Source: Pseudomonas entomophila (GTDB lineage Bacteria > Pseudomonadota > Gammaproteobacteria > Pseudomonadales > Pseudomonadaceae). Taken from it: 64,000 nucleotides of DNA. The stretch's first letter is position 1, and the number at the start of each line of letters is the position of its first letter. Where the stretch lies: assembly GCF_023277925.1 (NCBI RefSeq), contig NZ_CP063832.1, forward strand, positions 5,191,501 through 5,255,500. Direction: 5' to 3'. This document shows positions 21,775-30,706 of this stretch, piece after piece. Under the pieces are notes generated by a model. It ran no database searches. It had not been told where the DNA came from and saw nothing but the letters and a program-made list of their open reading frames with translations. A program made the translations under genes and the position numbers.

Positions 21775-23880
21775 GTGAACCCGGTAATCAAGACATTCCA
21801 GTTCGGTCAATCGACCGTTACGCTCGAAACGGGCCGTATTGCCCGTCAGGCCACCGGCGCTGTGCTGGTCACCGTCGACAACGACGTCACCGTGCTGGTG
21901 ACCGTGGTCGGCGCCAAGCAAGCTGACCCGGGCAAGGGCTTCTTCCCGCTGTCCGTGCACTACCAGGAAAAGACCTACGCCGCTGGCAAGATCCCGGGTG
22001 GTTTCTTCAAGCGTGAAGGCCGTCCTTCCGAAAAAGAAACCCTGACCTCGCGTCTGATCGACCGTCCGATCCGTCCGCTGTTCCCTGAAGGCTTCATGAA
22101 TGAAGTCCAGGTCGTCTGCACCGTCGTTTCGACCAGCAAGAAGACCGATCCGGACATCGCCGCGATGATTGGTACCTCGGCTGCCCTGGCCATCTCGGGC
22201 ATCCCGTTCGAAGGCCCGATCGGCGCCGCCCGTGTTGCCTTCCACGAAAGCACCGGCTACCTGCTGAACCCAACCTATGAGCAACTGGCTGCCTCGAGCC
22301 TGGACATGGTCGTTGCCGGTACTGAGTCCGCCGTGCTGATGGTTGAGTCGGAAGCCCAAGAGCTGACCGAAGACCAGATGCTGGGCGCCGTACTGTTCGC
22401 CCACGACGAATTCCAGGCCGTGATCAAAGCGGTCAAAGAGCTGGCCGCCGAAGCCGCCAAGCCGACCTGGGACTGGAAACCGGCTGATAAGAACTCCGCG
22501 CTGTTCGACGCCATTCGCGCCGAGTTCGGCGAGGCGGTCTCCCAGGGCTACACCATCACCGTCAAGGCCGACCGTTATGCGCGCCTGGGTGAGCTGCGCG
22601 ACCAGGCGGTTGCCAAGTTTTCCGGTGAGGAAGGCCAGCCATCGGCCAGTGAAGTCAAAGACATCTTCGGTGAAATCGAATACCGCACCGTTCGCGAAAA
22701 CATCGTCAACGGCAAGCCACGTATCGACGGCCGCGACACCAAGACCGTACGTCCGCTGAACATTGAAGTCGGCGTTCTGCCCAAGACCCACGGTTCGGCA
22801 CTGTTCACCCGTGGCGAAACTCAGGCCCTGGTCGTCGCGACTCTGGGTACTGCCCGTGACGCCCAGCTGCTGGACACCCTCGAAGGCGAGAAGAAAGACC
22901 CCTTCATGCTGCACTACAATTTCCCGCCGTTCTCGGTGGGCGAGTGTGGCCGCATGGGCGGTGCCGGCCGTCGCGAAATCGGCCACGGCCGTCTGGCCCG
23001 CCGTTCGGTCCAGGCCATGCTGCCGGCCGCCGACGTGTTCCCGTACACCATCCGCGTGGTGTCGGAAATCACCGAATCCAACGGCTCCAGCTCCATGGCT
23101 TCGGTCTGTGGCGCATCCCTGGCCCTGATGGACGCCGGTGTACCGATGAAGGCGCCGGTTGCCGGTATCGCCATGGGCCTGGTCAAGGAAGGTGACAAGT
23201 TCGCCGTGCTGACCGACATCCTGGGTGACGAAGACCACCTGGGCGACATGGACTTCAAGGTAGCCGGTACCGCCAAGGGCGTCACCGCGCTGCAGATGGA
23301 CATCAAGATCAACGGCATCACCGAAGAGATCATGGAAATCGCCCTGGGCCAGGCCCTGGAAGCGCGCCTGAACATCCTCGGCCAGATGAACCAGATCATC
23401 GGCGAGTCGCGTACCGAACTGTCGGCCAACGCCCCGACCATGATCGCGATGAAGATCGACACCGACAAGATCCGTGACGTCATCGGTAAAGGTGGCGCCA
23501 CCATCCGCGCCATCTGCGAAGAAACCAAGGCCTCGATCGATATCGAGGACGACGGTTCGATCAAGATCTTCGGCGAAACCAAGGAAGCCGCGGACGCTGC
23601 CAAGCAACGCATCCTGGGTATTACCGCTGAGGCCGAGATCGGCAAGATCTATGTCGGTAAGGTCGAGCGCATCGTCGACTTCGGCGCCTTCGTCAACATC
23701 CTGCCGGGCAAGGACGGCCTGGTGCACATCTCCATGCTGAGCGATGCTCGCGTCGAGAAAGTCACCGACGTGCTGAAGGAAGGTCAGGAAGTCGAAGTGC
23801 TGGTACTGGACGTGGACAACCGCGGCCGTATCAAGCTGTCGATCAAGGACGTTGCCGCTGCCAAGGCTTCGGGCGTCTGA
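21775..23880 (+). CDS. pnp: Polyribonucleotide nucleotidyltransferase (PNPase)
   Basis: A 701-aa phosphorolytic 3'-5' exoribonuclease and degradosome component. It has two RNase PH-like domains (about 1-215 and 300-540) joined by a helical domain. The active-site region in the second half includes [19 protein letters not shown] ([14 protein letters not shown], about 562-575) and S1 ([18 protein letters not shown], about 622 onward) complete the RNA-binding end. It starts with GTG at 21775 after AAAGGTAGGAAACC. It is the last gene of the nusA operon, with a clear terminator 77 bp downstream. Confidence 0.97.
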   Translation: MNPVIKTFQFGQSTVTLETGRIARQATGAVLVTVDNDVTVLVTVVGAKQADPGKGFFPLSVHYQEKTYAAGKIPGGFFKREGRPSEKETLTSRLIDRPIRPLFPEGFMNEVQVVCTVVSTSKKTDPDIAAMIGTSAALAISGIPFEGPIGAARVAFHESTGYLLNPTYEQLAASSLDMVVAGTESAVLMVESEAQELTEDQMLGAVLFAHDEFQAVIKAVKELAAEAAKPTWDWKPADKNSALFDAIRAEFGEAVSQGYTITVKADRYARLGELRDQAVAKFSGEEGQPSASEVKDIFGEIEYRTVRENIVNGKPRIDGRDTKTVRPLNIEVGVLPKTHGSALFTRGETQALVVATLGTARDAQLLDTLEGEKKDPFMLHYNFPPFSVGECGRMGGAGRREIGHGRLARRSVQAMLPAADVFPYTIRVVSEITESNGSSSMASVCGASLALMDAGVPMKAPVAGIAMGLVKEGDKFAVLTDILGDEDHLGDMDFKVAGTAKGVTALQMDIKINGITEEIMEIALGQALEARLNILGQMNQIIGESRTELSANAPTMIAMKIDTDKIRDVIGKGGATIRAICEETKASIDIEDDGSIKIFGETKEAADAAKQRILGITAEAEIGKIYVGKVERIVDFGAFVNILPGKDGLVHISMLSDARVEKVTDVLKEGQEVEVLVLDVDNRGRIKLSIKDVAAAKASGV

Positions 23881-23956
23881 GCGACTGACGCGTAACAGGA
23901 AAGGGCCCTTCGCAGACTGTGTGAAAACCTAGCAATCTGCCCGGCCCTTTAAGAGA

Positions 23957-23988
23957 ATGCTCCGTATCGGAAGATACGGAGCATTTTT
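23957..23988 (+). terminator. Rho-independent terminator of pnp
   Basis: ATGCTCCGTATC-GGAA-GATACGGAGCAT is a perfect 12-bp stem followed by a T-run. It closes the nusA-pnp operon. Confidence 0.92.
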
Positions 23989-23992
23989 CGTT

Positions 23993-24206
23993 ATGGGCTA
24001 TGTCCAAGGAGAGTCTCGCAGCCAGACCAGTCTGTTCCCGGTCTCGCTGGAGGAACTGATCCTCGAATGGCCAACAATTCCAGGCATGTGAGGAAGCCTC
24101 CATTACCGCGTACGTGCCGCCAAACCGAACCTCCAACCCAGGCGGCGAGGCATTATTCGAGCGCAAGGACTTTATCTACGACGCCGAACAGGATCGGTAC
24201 CAGTGA
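23993..24206 (+). pseudogene. IS1182-family transposase remnant
   Basis: Two non-contiguous pieces of one transposase are fused. The ATG at 23993 gives MGYVQGESRSQTSLFPVS, the family N-terminus (compare M-x-Y-x-Q-G-x4-Q-x-x-L-F-P-V-S). From about 24063 another frame reads SNGQQFQACEEASITAYVP and LFERKDFIYDAEQDRYQ, which matches a segment far downstream in these proteins, and stops at TGA 24204-24206 where the family continues with a CPAG-like motif. Everything in between and beyond is deleted. CAGACTGTGTGAAAAC at about 23911-23926 may be an old terminal end. Assignment rests on remembered family motifs, not a search. Confidence 0.75.
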
Positions 24207-24214
24207 TACGACCT

Positions 24215-24301
24215 CTGTAGGAGCGGCTTTAGCCGCGATCACCCGCGAAGCGGGTGCCAGACACCGTGGTGTTTGCATCGCGGCTAAAGCCGCTCCTACA
24301 G
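24215..24301. repeat. REP palindrome pair (REPIN)
   Basis: CTGTAGGAGCGGCTTTAGCC and GGCTAAAGCCGCTCCTACAG flank the internal palindrome CACCCGCGAAGCGGGTG. It is the same unit as 2365-2451 in reverse orientation and abuts the transposase remnant. Confidence 0.88.
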
Positions 24302-24330
24302 GCGAACGGGCCGAAAGCTGCTTGCGAACA

Positions 24331-24373
24331 TGCATCTTGCACATCGTTTTTTCAGCCGCATTGCAGATTGCAC
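24331..24373 (+). promoter_or_regulatory. Candidate enhancer (UAS): two TGCA-N3-TGCA dyads
   Basis: TGCATCTTGCAC (24331-24342) and TGCAGATTGCAC (24362-24373) are spaced 31 bp start to start (three helical turns). They lie about 80-120 bp upstream of the sigma-54 -24 box, as expected for a bacterial enhancer-binding protein. The regulator is unknown. Confidence 0.5.
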
Positions 24374-24398
24374 GATCCTATGGGCATGTTTAATTTAA

Positions 24399-24411
24399 TA
24401 AGTTATTGATT
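24399..24411 (-). promoter_or_regulatory. Candidate IHF site
   Basis: On the minus strand AATCAATAACTTA matches the IHF consensus WATCAANNNNTTR exactly. It lies in an AT-rich tract between the dyads and the -24 box, the usual DNA-bending position at sigma-54 promoters. Confidence 0.6.
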
Positions 24412-24439
24412 GTTAAGTGATTTTATAAAAATCCAAAGC

Positions 24440-24455
24440 TGGCACAGCGCGTGCA
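24440..24455 (+). promoter_or_regulatory. Candidate sigma-54 (RpoN) promoter
   Basis: TGGCAC-AGCGC-GTGCA matches TGGCAC-N5-TTGCW with one mismatch, and the invariant GG and GC are exactly 10 nt apart. It would start RNA near 24466, about 54 nt before the BON gene ATG. Confidence 0.72.
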
Positions 24456-24519
24456 ACTCCCTTCATACCTGTCGCCAGGATTCACGGCGCAGACCTTTCG
24501 AAAAACAGGAGTGACTCAC

Positions 24520-24870
24520 ATGAAGAAGTTCGCCATTGCTGCCGCTACTGCTACCGCTCTGACCCTGACCCTGGCTAATGCGGCGTTCGCCCAACAGTCC
24601 ACCCAGGCCCCGATGACGCTGGCGGCCGGTGAGGTGACCAAAGCCAAGGAGGCTACCTCCGATACCTGGATCACTACCAAGGTGAAGGCTGACCTGATGA
24701 CCGAGAAAGGCGTGCCAGGCAGTGACATCAAGGTTGAAACCAACAAAGGCGTCGTGTCCCTGTCCTCGGACGTGGCCATTACCGATGCCCAGAAGGACAT
24801 GGCGGTTGCCATCGCCAAGAAGATCAAAGGCGTGCAGGCCGTCTCGGCTGATGGCCTGAAAGCCGAGTAA
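24520..24870 (+). CDS. Periplasmic BON-domain protein (OsmY-like)
   Basis: A 116-aa secreted protein. The signal peptide MKKFAIAAATATALTLTLANAAFA is followed by a single BON domain, with WITTKVKADLMTEKGVPGSDIKVETNKGVVSL as its characteristic first strands and helix and a closing IKGVQAVSADGLKAE. BON proteins bind membranes or envelope surfaces and are often induced by osmotic or envelope stress, as OsmY is. The ATG at 24520 is preceded by CAGGAG at 10-nt spacing. The candidate sigma-54 promoter upstream is unusual for the family, which is commonly sigma-S or AlgU controlled. A terminator follows. Confidence 0.88.
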   Translation: MKKFAIAAATATALTLTLANAAFAQQSTQAPMTLAAGEVTKAKEATSDTWITTKVKADLMTEKGVPGSDIKVETNKGVVSLSSDVAITDAQKDMAVAIAKKIKGVQAVSADGLKAE

Positions 24871-24912
24871 GGGATGTCCCGTCGGCCAAAGGGACTTGGC
24901 CACCTTTCAAGC

Positions 24913-24940
24913 AAAAGCCCCGGCATGTGCCGGGGCTTTT
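24913..24940. terminator. Bidirectional terminator, BON gene / permease
   Basis: AAAAGCCCCGGC-ATGT-GCCGGGGCTTTT is a perfect stem with A- and T-runs on each side, between convergent genes ending at 24870 and 24955. Confidence 0.92.
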
Positions 24941-24954
24941 CATTGGTCGCCTGC

Positions 24955-26472
24955 TCAGTGCTCGGTGGCCGTTTCCCGTCGCCGGACAGGCTCGCCTTCG
25001 CTGTTCACTTCCATCACCGGGACTTCGTTGCCATCGGCGTCGAACAGCTTGCCATCCTTGAAGTAGTCGCCATCGCGCAGCGCGGAAATGTCCGCGTAGT
25101 TGATGGTGCGCTCATAGGCGGCGGCGAATACCGACTGCTGGTCCGAGTTGCCGGTGGTGAAGTGGTTGAAGATCAGGTTCAGCAGGATGGCCATGATCGC
25201 CGCGGAGCTGATGCCCGAGTGGAAGATGGTTTCGAACCAGTTCGGGAAGTTGTGGTAGAAGGTCGGCGCCGCGATCGGGATCATGCCGAAGCCCAGCGAG
25301 GCGGCAACGATGATCAGGTTGACGTTGTTCTTGTAGCTGACCTTGGACAAGGTGCGGATGCCGCTGGCGGCCACGGTGCCGAACAGCACGATGCCGGCGC
25401 CGCCCAGCACGGGGGTTGGTACCGCGGCGATGACCCGGCCCATTACCGGTAACAGGCCCAGCACTACCAGGATCACGCCACCGGTGGCCACCACGTAGCG
25501 GCTCTTCACGCCGGTCACGGCCACCAGGCCGACGTTCTGGGCGAACGCGCTTTGAGTGAACGAACCGAAGATCGGCGCCAGTATGCTCGACGCCATGTCG
25601 GCGCGCAGGCCATTGCCCAGGCGCTTGGAGTCGACTTTGGTGTCGATGATCTCGCCGACCGCGAGGATGTCCGCGGAGGTTTCCACCAGGGTCACCATGA
25701 TCACGATGCACATCGACAGGATCGCGGCGATGTGGAACGTCGGCATACCGAAATGGAACGGGCTGGGGAAGGCAAACATCGGGCCTTCGCTGACCTTGCT
25801 GAAGTCGGTCATGCCCAATGCCCAGGCGATCAGGGTACCGACCACCATCGCCAGCAGGATCGACAGGCGCGAGATGGTCGCGTTGCCCAGCTTGCTCAGC
25901 AGCAGGACGATGGCGAAGGTCAATGCCGCCAGGCCAATGTTGGCCACGCTGCCGAACTCGGGCGAGGCGCTGTTGCCACCCATCACCCAGCGCGCGGCCA
26001 CGGGCATGAGGGTCAGGCCGATGGTGGTGATGACGATACCGGTCACCAGGGGCGGGAAGAACTTGGTGATGCGCGAGAACACGGGTGTGATCAGAAAACC
26101 GATCAATGACGCCGCCATGACCGCGCCAAGTACGCCTTGCAGCCCGCCGCCGCCCTCACTGCTGATGATGGCGCCCATGGTTGCCACGCCAGCGAACGAC
26201 ACCCCCTGCACCAGCGGTAGCTGGCAGCCGAAGAACGGCAGGCCAAGGGTTTGCAGCAATGTCGCCAGGCCACCCGCGAACAGCGAGGCGGCGATCAGCA
26301 GGCCGATCTCCGCGGGGCCCAGGCCGGCAGCCTGGCCCAGGATCAGCGGGACGGCGACGATCCCTCCGTACATGGTCAGGACATGTTGCAGCCCGTAGGC
26401 CAGGTTGGCGCCGAGGCCGAGATTTTCGTCCTCGGGGCGCGGGGCGGGAGACGTGCTGGGGGACGTGGTCAT
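24955..26472 (-). CDS. NCS2-family nucleobase (xanthine/uric acid type) permease
   Basis: A 505-aa inner-membrane proton symporter with about 14 hydrophobic segments. The NCS2 signature is visible in FTQSAFAQNVGLVAVTGVKSR, where QN-x-G-x4-T is the substrate-site loop typical of the xanthine/uric acid branch. The preceding segment MVTLVETSADILAVGE contains the conserved acidic residue of TM8. The C-terminus is a long hydrophilic tail. The start MTTSPSTSPAPRPEDENLG (ATG at 26470-26472) removes an unlikely cysteine-rich extension. The actual substrate is not determined by sequence. A TTGTATACAA palindrome lies 70 bp upstream. Confidence 0.9.
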   Translation of the reverse strand: MTTSPSTSPAPRPEDENLGLGANLAYGLQHVLTMYGGIVAVPLILGQAAGLGPAEIGLLIAASLFAGGLATLLQTLGLPFFGCQLPLVQGVSFAGVATMGAIISSEGGGGLQGVLGAVMAASLIGFLITPVFSRITKFFPPLVTGIVITTIGLTLMPVAARWVMGGNSASPEFGSVANIGLAALTFAIVLLLSKLGNATISRLSILLAMVVGTLIAWALGMTDFSKVSEGPMFAFPSPFHFGMPTFHIAAILSMCIVIMVTLVETSADILAVGEIIDTKVDSKRLGNGLRADMASSILAPIFGSFTQSAFAQNVGLVAVTGVKSRYVVATGGVILVVLGLLPVMGRVIAAVPTPVLGGAGIVLFGTVAASGIRTLSKVSYKNNVNLIIVAASLGFGMIPIAAPTFYHNFPNWFETIFHSGISSAAIMAILLNLIFNHFTTGNSDQQSVFAAAYERTINYADISALRDGDYFKDGKLFDADGNEVPVMEVNSEGEPVRRRETATEH

Positions 26473-26541
26473 TGGAGCAGGCTCTCTGTTTATTGTTGTG
26501 CCGCTACTGTAGACAAGTCTTACAAAACATTGCCACAAGAA

Positions 26542-26551
26542 TTGTATACAA
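26542..26551. promoter_or_regulatory. Palindrome TTGTATACAA upstream of the permease
   Basis: A perfect 10-bp palindrome within an AT-rich stretch about 70 bp upstream of the permease start. Its form resembles GntR-family operators. Binding is inferred. Confidence 0.4.
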
Positions 26552-26733
26552 AGTTTTGATCGTAGCGTCGGCATAGGTGCTTCCAGGGTGCGAAAAACCT
26601 GGATGCACGTTGCGTTCCAACATGCACGGAGCTGTTCTAGAGGGGTGTGTACAAACGTGTGCGGCGGGGGATGGAAGCTGTCTGGCTGGACAGGAAAGCT
26701 GTCACAGCCAGATTGTTAGCAGGCTAAGAGATA

Positions 26734-27099
26734 TCAATCTTCGATGAGTTCGCGCAGCTCGCGCATCATTTCAGGGCGGTCTGCCAGGTTCAGTTCCACA
26801 AGACGGTGCAGGTGAGTGGCCGAGTTGATATCGATCTTGAGGCAAATGAAGCCAAGCTTGGTCGCTTCTTCGTGACGCAGTTCGATCAGCATTTCCAGCG
26901 CGACATCGGGTGCCAGATGGATGATTGCTTCGAAATCCTGGGATAGGTCGGGCTCCCAAGGATCCGGACGCTCTATGAGCAGCCCCTTGAGCGACAGGTC
27001 GAGAAGCTTCGCAGGCCAGCGGCGTTCTCCCTGGCGCAGCTCGGCGGGGGCATCGAAGGCGATGCGTTGGAAACGGCGGCGTTCGTCGTGATCGCTCAT
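26734..27099 (-). CDS. PilZ-domain protein (probable c-di-GMP receptor)
   Basis: A 121-aa single PilZ domain. The c-di-GMP binding signature is present: an N-terminal RRRFQR (RxxxR) and, about 28 residues on, DLSLKGLL matching D/N-x-S-x-x-G. This favours true ligand binding rather than a degenerate PilZ. No catalytic or membrane segment is attached, so it probably acts as an adaptor. The 261-bp gap upstream of the permease holds the permease leader and a weak hairpin near 26682-26712. The target is unknown. Confidence 0.88.
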   Translation of the reverse strand: MSDHDERRRFQRIAFDAPAELRQGERRWPAKLLDLSLKGLLIERPDPWEPDLSQDFEAIIHLAPDVALEMLIELRHEEATKLGFICLKIDINSATHLHRLVELNLADRPEMMRELRELIED

Positions 27100-27266
27100 G
27101 GGAAAGGCCCTCGGGGGTTCAACCTGACTATAGTTAATTGTGGCGTTTTATCAGGTACCGCAATCTGGCCGCAGAGGCTCTAGACCAAAGCAAGTGTGGC
27201 AATGCGCATTGACTCGCCCTAGACTCGATGGGCGGTCTTTTCCAATCCACCAGCTGGAAGTAAACC

Positions 27267-29333
27267 ATGAACAACAATAATAGCCTGCTACGCCACATTC
27301 CGTGGCTGGCGCTGGCAGTCATAGGGGCCTGCGCGCTGGGTGTGGTCGCCCTGCGTCGCGGTGAGGCAATCAACGCCTTGTGGATCGTGGTCGCGGCAGT
27401 GGCCATCTACCTGGTTGCCTACCGTTACTACAGCCTGTTCATCGCCACCAAGGTGATGCAGCTCGATCCTCGCCGGGCCACGCCCGCGGTACTCAACAAT
27501 GATGGCCTGGACTACGTCCCGACCAACAAGCACATCCTCTTCGGCCATCACTTTGCCGCCATTGCTGGTGCCGGCCCGCTTGTGGGCCCGGTGCTCGCGG
27601 CGCAGATGGGCTACCTGCCCGGCACATTGTGGCTGATCGCCGGCGTGGTGCTGGCTGGCGCGGTGCAGGACTTCATGGTCCTGTTCCTGTCCACCCGCCG
27701 CAACGGCCGGTCGCTGGGCGACATGGTCCGTGAGGAGATGGGCCGTATCCCCGGCACCATCGCCCTGTTCGGCTGCTTCCTGATCATGATCATCATCCTC
27801 GCGGTGCTGGCGCTTATCGTGGTCAAGGCCCTGGCCGAGAGCCCATGGGGGATGTTCACGGTGATGGCGACCATCCCGATCGCGATGTTCATGGGTATCT
27901 ACATGCGCTACATCCGTCCGGGGCGCATCGGCGAGATCTCGGTCGTCGGTGTGGTCCTGCTGCTGCTGTCGATCTGGCTGGGGGGCCAGATCGCCGCGGA
28001 TCCGGTGTGGGGCCCGGCATTCACCTTCACCGGTGTGCAGATCACCTGGATGCTCGTGGGCTACGGCTTCGTCGCCGCCGTGTTGCCGGTGTGGCTGGTG
28101 CTGGCGCCGCGTGACTACCTGTCGACCTTCCTCAAGATTGGCACCATCGTCGGCCTGGCGATCGGCATCCTGGTCATCGCGCCCGAGCTTAAAATGCCGG
28201 CGCTGACACAGTTCACCGATGGCACGGGCCCGGTATGGAAGGGCACCCTGTTCCCGTTCCTGTTCATCACCATCGCCTGTGGTGCGGTGTCCGGCTTCCA
28301 TGCGCTGATCTCTTCGGGCACCACGCCCAAACTGCTGGATAACGAAGCCAACGCCCGCTACATCGGCTACGGCGGCATGCTGATGGAGTCGTTCGTCGCC
28401 ATCATGGCCATGGTCGCCGCCTCGGTGATCGAGCCGGGCGTGTACTTCGCCATGAACAGCCCGGCCGCAGTGGTCGGTGCCGACGTCGCGTCGGTGGCGC
28501 AGACGGTCAGCAGTTGGGGCTTCATGATCACCCCCGAGCAGCTCGAGGCCACCGCCCGTGACATCGGCGAGCACACCATCCTGGCCCGTGCCGGTGGTGC
28601 GCCGACGCTGGCGGTGGGTATCGCGCAGATCCTGCACCAGGTATTGCCGGGTGAGAACACCATGGCGTTCTGGTACCACTTCGCGATTCTGTTCGAGGCG
28701 CTGTTCATCCTCACCGCGGTGGACGCGGGTACCCGTGCCGGTCGCTTCATGTTGCAGGACCTGCTGGGCAGCTTTGTGCCGGCCCTGAAACGCACCGAGT
28801 CGTGGACCGCCAACCTGATCGGCACCGCGGGTTGCGTGGCGCTGTGGGGCTACCTGCTGTACCAGGGCGTGATCGACCCGCTGGGCGGCATCAATACGCT
28901 CTGGCCGCTGTTCGGCATCTCCAACCAGATGCTCGCCGGTATCGCCCTGATGCTCGGCACCGTGGTGCTGATCAAGATGAAGCGCCAGCGCTATGTCTGG
29001 GTCACCCTGTTGCCAGCCGTGTGGCTGCTGATCTGTACCACCACCGCAGGCCTGATCAAGCTGTTCGATCCGAACCCGGCCGTAGGCTTCCTGGCCCTGG
29101 CCAAGAAGTACAGCACCGCGCTGGACGCCGGCCAGGTACTGGCCCCGGCCAAGGATATCGGGCAGATGCAGCACGTGATCTTCAACGCCTACACCAACGC
29201 CGGCTTGACCGTGCTGTTCCTGATGGTGGTGTTCAGCGTGCTGTTCTTCGCCGTCAAGGTCGGCCTGGCCGCTCTGGGCCGCAAGGAGCGCACCGACAAG
29301 GAAACTCCGTTCCAGGCCCTGCCTGACGCTTGA
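27267..29333 (+). CDS. cstA: Carbon starvation protein A family transporter (CstA/BtsT)
   Basis: A 688-aa polytopic membrane protein with about 18 hydrophobic segments, taking up peptides or pyruvate in characterised relatives. Conserved family sequences include [27 protein letters not shown] residues at about 96-118, [14 protein letters not shown] and [18 protein letters not shown]. It is followed 13 bp later by a YjiX-family gene and then yjiA, the same trio as E. coli btsT-yjiX-yjiA, which favours the pyruvate/BtsT function. The ATG at 27267 is preceded by GGAAGTAAACC. Confidence 0.93.
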   Translation: MNNNNSLLRHIPWLALAVIGACALGVVALRRGEAINALWIVVAAVAIYLVAYRYYSLFIATKVMQLDPRRATPAVLNNDGLDYVPTNKHILFGHHFAAIAGAGPLVGPVLAAQMGYLPGTLWLIAGVVLAGAVQDFMVLFLSTRRNGRSLGDMVREEMGRIPGTIALFGCFLIMIIILAVLALIVVKALAESPWGMFTVMATIPIAMFMGIYMRYIRPGRIGEISVVGVVLLLLSIWLGGQIAADPVWGPAFTFTGVQITWMLVGYGFVAAVLPVWLVLAPRDYLSTFLKIGTIVGLAIGILVIAPELKMPALTQFTDGTGPVWKGTLFPFLFITIACGAVSGFHALISSGTTPKLLDNEANARYIGYGGMLMESFVAIMAMVAASVIEPGVYFAMNSPAAVVGADVASVAQTVSSWGFMITPEQLEATARDIGEHTILARAGGAPTLAVGIAQILHQVLPGENTMAFWYHFAILFEALFILTAVDAGTRAGRFMLQDLLGSFVPALKRTESWTANLIGTAGCVALWGYLLYQGVIDPLGGINTLWPLFGISNQMLAGIALMLGTVVLIKMKRQRYVWVTLLPAVWLLICTTTAGLIKLFDPNPAVGFLALAKKYSTALDAGQVLAPAKDIGQMQHVIFNAYTNAGLTVLFLMVVFSVLFFAVKVGLAALGRKERTDKETPFQALPDA

Positions 29334-29346
29334 GAGGATCGCAGTG

Positions 29347-29544
29347 ATGTTCAATGACCTGGGTCGACTGGGTAAGTACCTGGGGCAGGCAGCCCGCCTG
29401 ATGGTCGGCATGCCCGACTACGACAACTATGTCGAACACATGCGCACCAAGCATCCGGACAAGCCGGTGATGAGCTACGAGGCGTTCTTCCGCGAACGCC
29501 AGGAAGCGCGTTATGGTGGCAAGTCCGGGCCAAAGTGCTGTTGA
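29347..29544 (+). CDS. YbdD/YjiX family small protein
   Basis: A 65-aa cytoplasmic protein with the family core [30 protein letters not shown] split over residues 24-53 and a C-terminal KCC. The family is almost always coupled to CstA-type transporters. The ribosome site AGAGG (29333-29337) suits ATG at 29347 better than GTG at 29344. It is encoded 13 bp after cstA. The molecular role is unknown. Confidence 0.9.
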   Translation: MFNDLGRLGKYLGQAARLMVGMPDYDNYVEHMRTKHPDKPVMSYEAFFRERQEARYGGKSGPKCC

Positions 29545-29563
29545 ACCCGCGACATGCGTGACT

Positions 29564-29595
29564 CAGTGGGAGCCCGGGCAACCGGGCTCCCACTG
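29564..29595 (+). terminator. 14-bp perfect hairpin between the YjiX gene and yjiA
   Basis: CAGTGGGAGCCCGG-GCAA-CCGGGCTCCCACTG with a short T-rich tail (TCATTTT). It probably ends or attenuates the cstA transcript before yjiA. Confidence 0.75.
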
Positions 29596-29623
29596 TCATT
29601 TTCAGCTCCAAGGAGATTTCTGC

Positions 29624-30601
29624 GTGCAAACGCCCATTCCCGTTACCGTGCTGACCGGCTTCCTTGGCGCCGGTAAGACCACATTGCTCAAATACATGCT
29701 CAAGGCCGAGCACGGCCTGAAGATCGCCGTGATCGAGAACGAGTTCAGCGAGGCCGGCATCGACAGCCAGTTGCTCGGTGACGAACCGGTGCAGGTGATG
29801 ACCCTGGCCAACGGCTGCGTGTGCTGCAGTATCCATGGCGACCTGACCCGTGCGCTGTACCTGCTGCTCGAACGGCTTGATGCTGGCGAGATCGCTTTCG
29901 ATCGCCTGGTCATCGAATGCACCGGCCTGGCTGATCCGGCGCCGGTGGCGCAGACCTTCTTCATCGAGGAAGACCTGCGTGATCGTTACCTGCTCGACGG
30001 CATCGTCACCCTGGTCGATGCGGCCCACGCCGAACTACACCTGACCCAGGCCATCGCCCAGGCTCAGGTGGGTTTTGCCGACCGACTGCTGCTGAGCAAG
30101 ACCGACCTGGTCGAGCCGCAGGCGCTCGATGCCCTGCGCGAGCGCCTGGCCCGCATCAATGGCCGCGCGGCGATCCGTGTGGTCGAGCATGGCCGTATCG
30201 ACCTGGCCGAGCTGCTCGATGTACGGGGGTTCAACCTCAACCCGGAGCTGGGTATCAGCCTAAAGCCGGCATTGCGCCCTGTGCTCAAGCCGACCACCCC
30301 GGACCGCATATCGACGTTGGTATTGCGCACCGGGACGCCATTGAACATCGACCGCCTCAGCGACTTCATGAACGAGTTGCTGGAGGCGCATGGCAAGCAG
30401 CTGCTGCGCTACAAGGGCGTGCTGAACATTGCCGGCGAGGACCGCCGCCTGGTGTTCCAAGGGGTGCTCAAGCTCTATGGCTTTGATTGGGACGCCGAGT
30501 GGAAGGACGGCGAAGCGCGGGAAAGCTTGATGGTGTTCATCGCCGATGAGCTTCCGGAGGAGACGATCCGGGCAGGGTTCGAGGCTTTGACCGAGGCGTG
30601 A
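29624..30601 (+). CDS. yjiA: CobW/YjiA-family G3E GTPase
   Basis: A 325-aa metal-related P-loop GTPase. The Walker A GFLGAGKTTLL is at about residues 13-23, the metal-binding CxCC motif (GCVCCS) is at about 65-70, and the ENEFSEAGIDSQLL segment and C-terminal CobW_C domain (LLRYKGVLNIAG) are typical. E. coli YjiA binds zinc and other transition metals. Its role beside the transporter is not established. GTG at 29624 follows AAGGAG with good spacing, so the longer upstream frame through the hairpin is rejected. Confidence 0.9.
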   Translation: MQTPIPVTVLTGFLGAGKTTLLKYMLKAEHGLKIAVIENEFSEAGIDSQLLGDEPVQVMTLANGCVCCSIHGDLTRALYLLLERLDAGEIAFDRLVIECTGLADPAPVAQTFFIEEDLRDRYLLDGIVTLVDAAHAELHLTQAIAQAQVGFADRLLLSKTDLVEPQALDALRERLARINGRAAIRVVEHGRIDLAELLDVRGFNLNPELGISLKPALRPVLKPTTPDRISTLVLRTGTPLNIDRLSDFMNELLEAHGKQLLRYKGVLNIAGEDRRLVFQGVLKLYGFDWDAEWKDGEARESLMVFIADELPEETIRAGFEALTEA

Positions 30602-30620
30602 GTCGAGCTTGAGGCTGGTG

Positions 30621-30643
30621 TGCGCCGGCAAGCCGGCTCCTAG
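30621..30643. repeat. Single REP half-element
   Basis: GCGCCGGCAAGCCGGCTCCTA is one arm of the GTAGGAGCCGGCTTGCCGGCGAA REP class, in the yjiA-glyA convergent gap. Confidence 0.65.
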
Positions 30644-30658
30644 GGGGGTAGCGCAATG

Positions 30659-30688
30659 AAAAAGCCCGGCACATGGCCGGGCTTTTTT
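30659..30688. terminator. Bidirectional terminator between yjiA and glyA
   Basis: AAAAAGCCCGGC-ACATG-GCCGGGCTTTTTT lies in the gap between the convergent genes, 19 bp beyond the glyA stop. Confidence 0.92.
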
Positions 30689-30706
30689 ACATCAGTTGGC
30701 TGCCAA

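Noticed and set aside
24331..24373. Reading the TGCA dyads as REP decay products
   Set aside because: They share no sequence with the neighbouring REPIN at 24215-24301 and lie in a different composition context.
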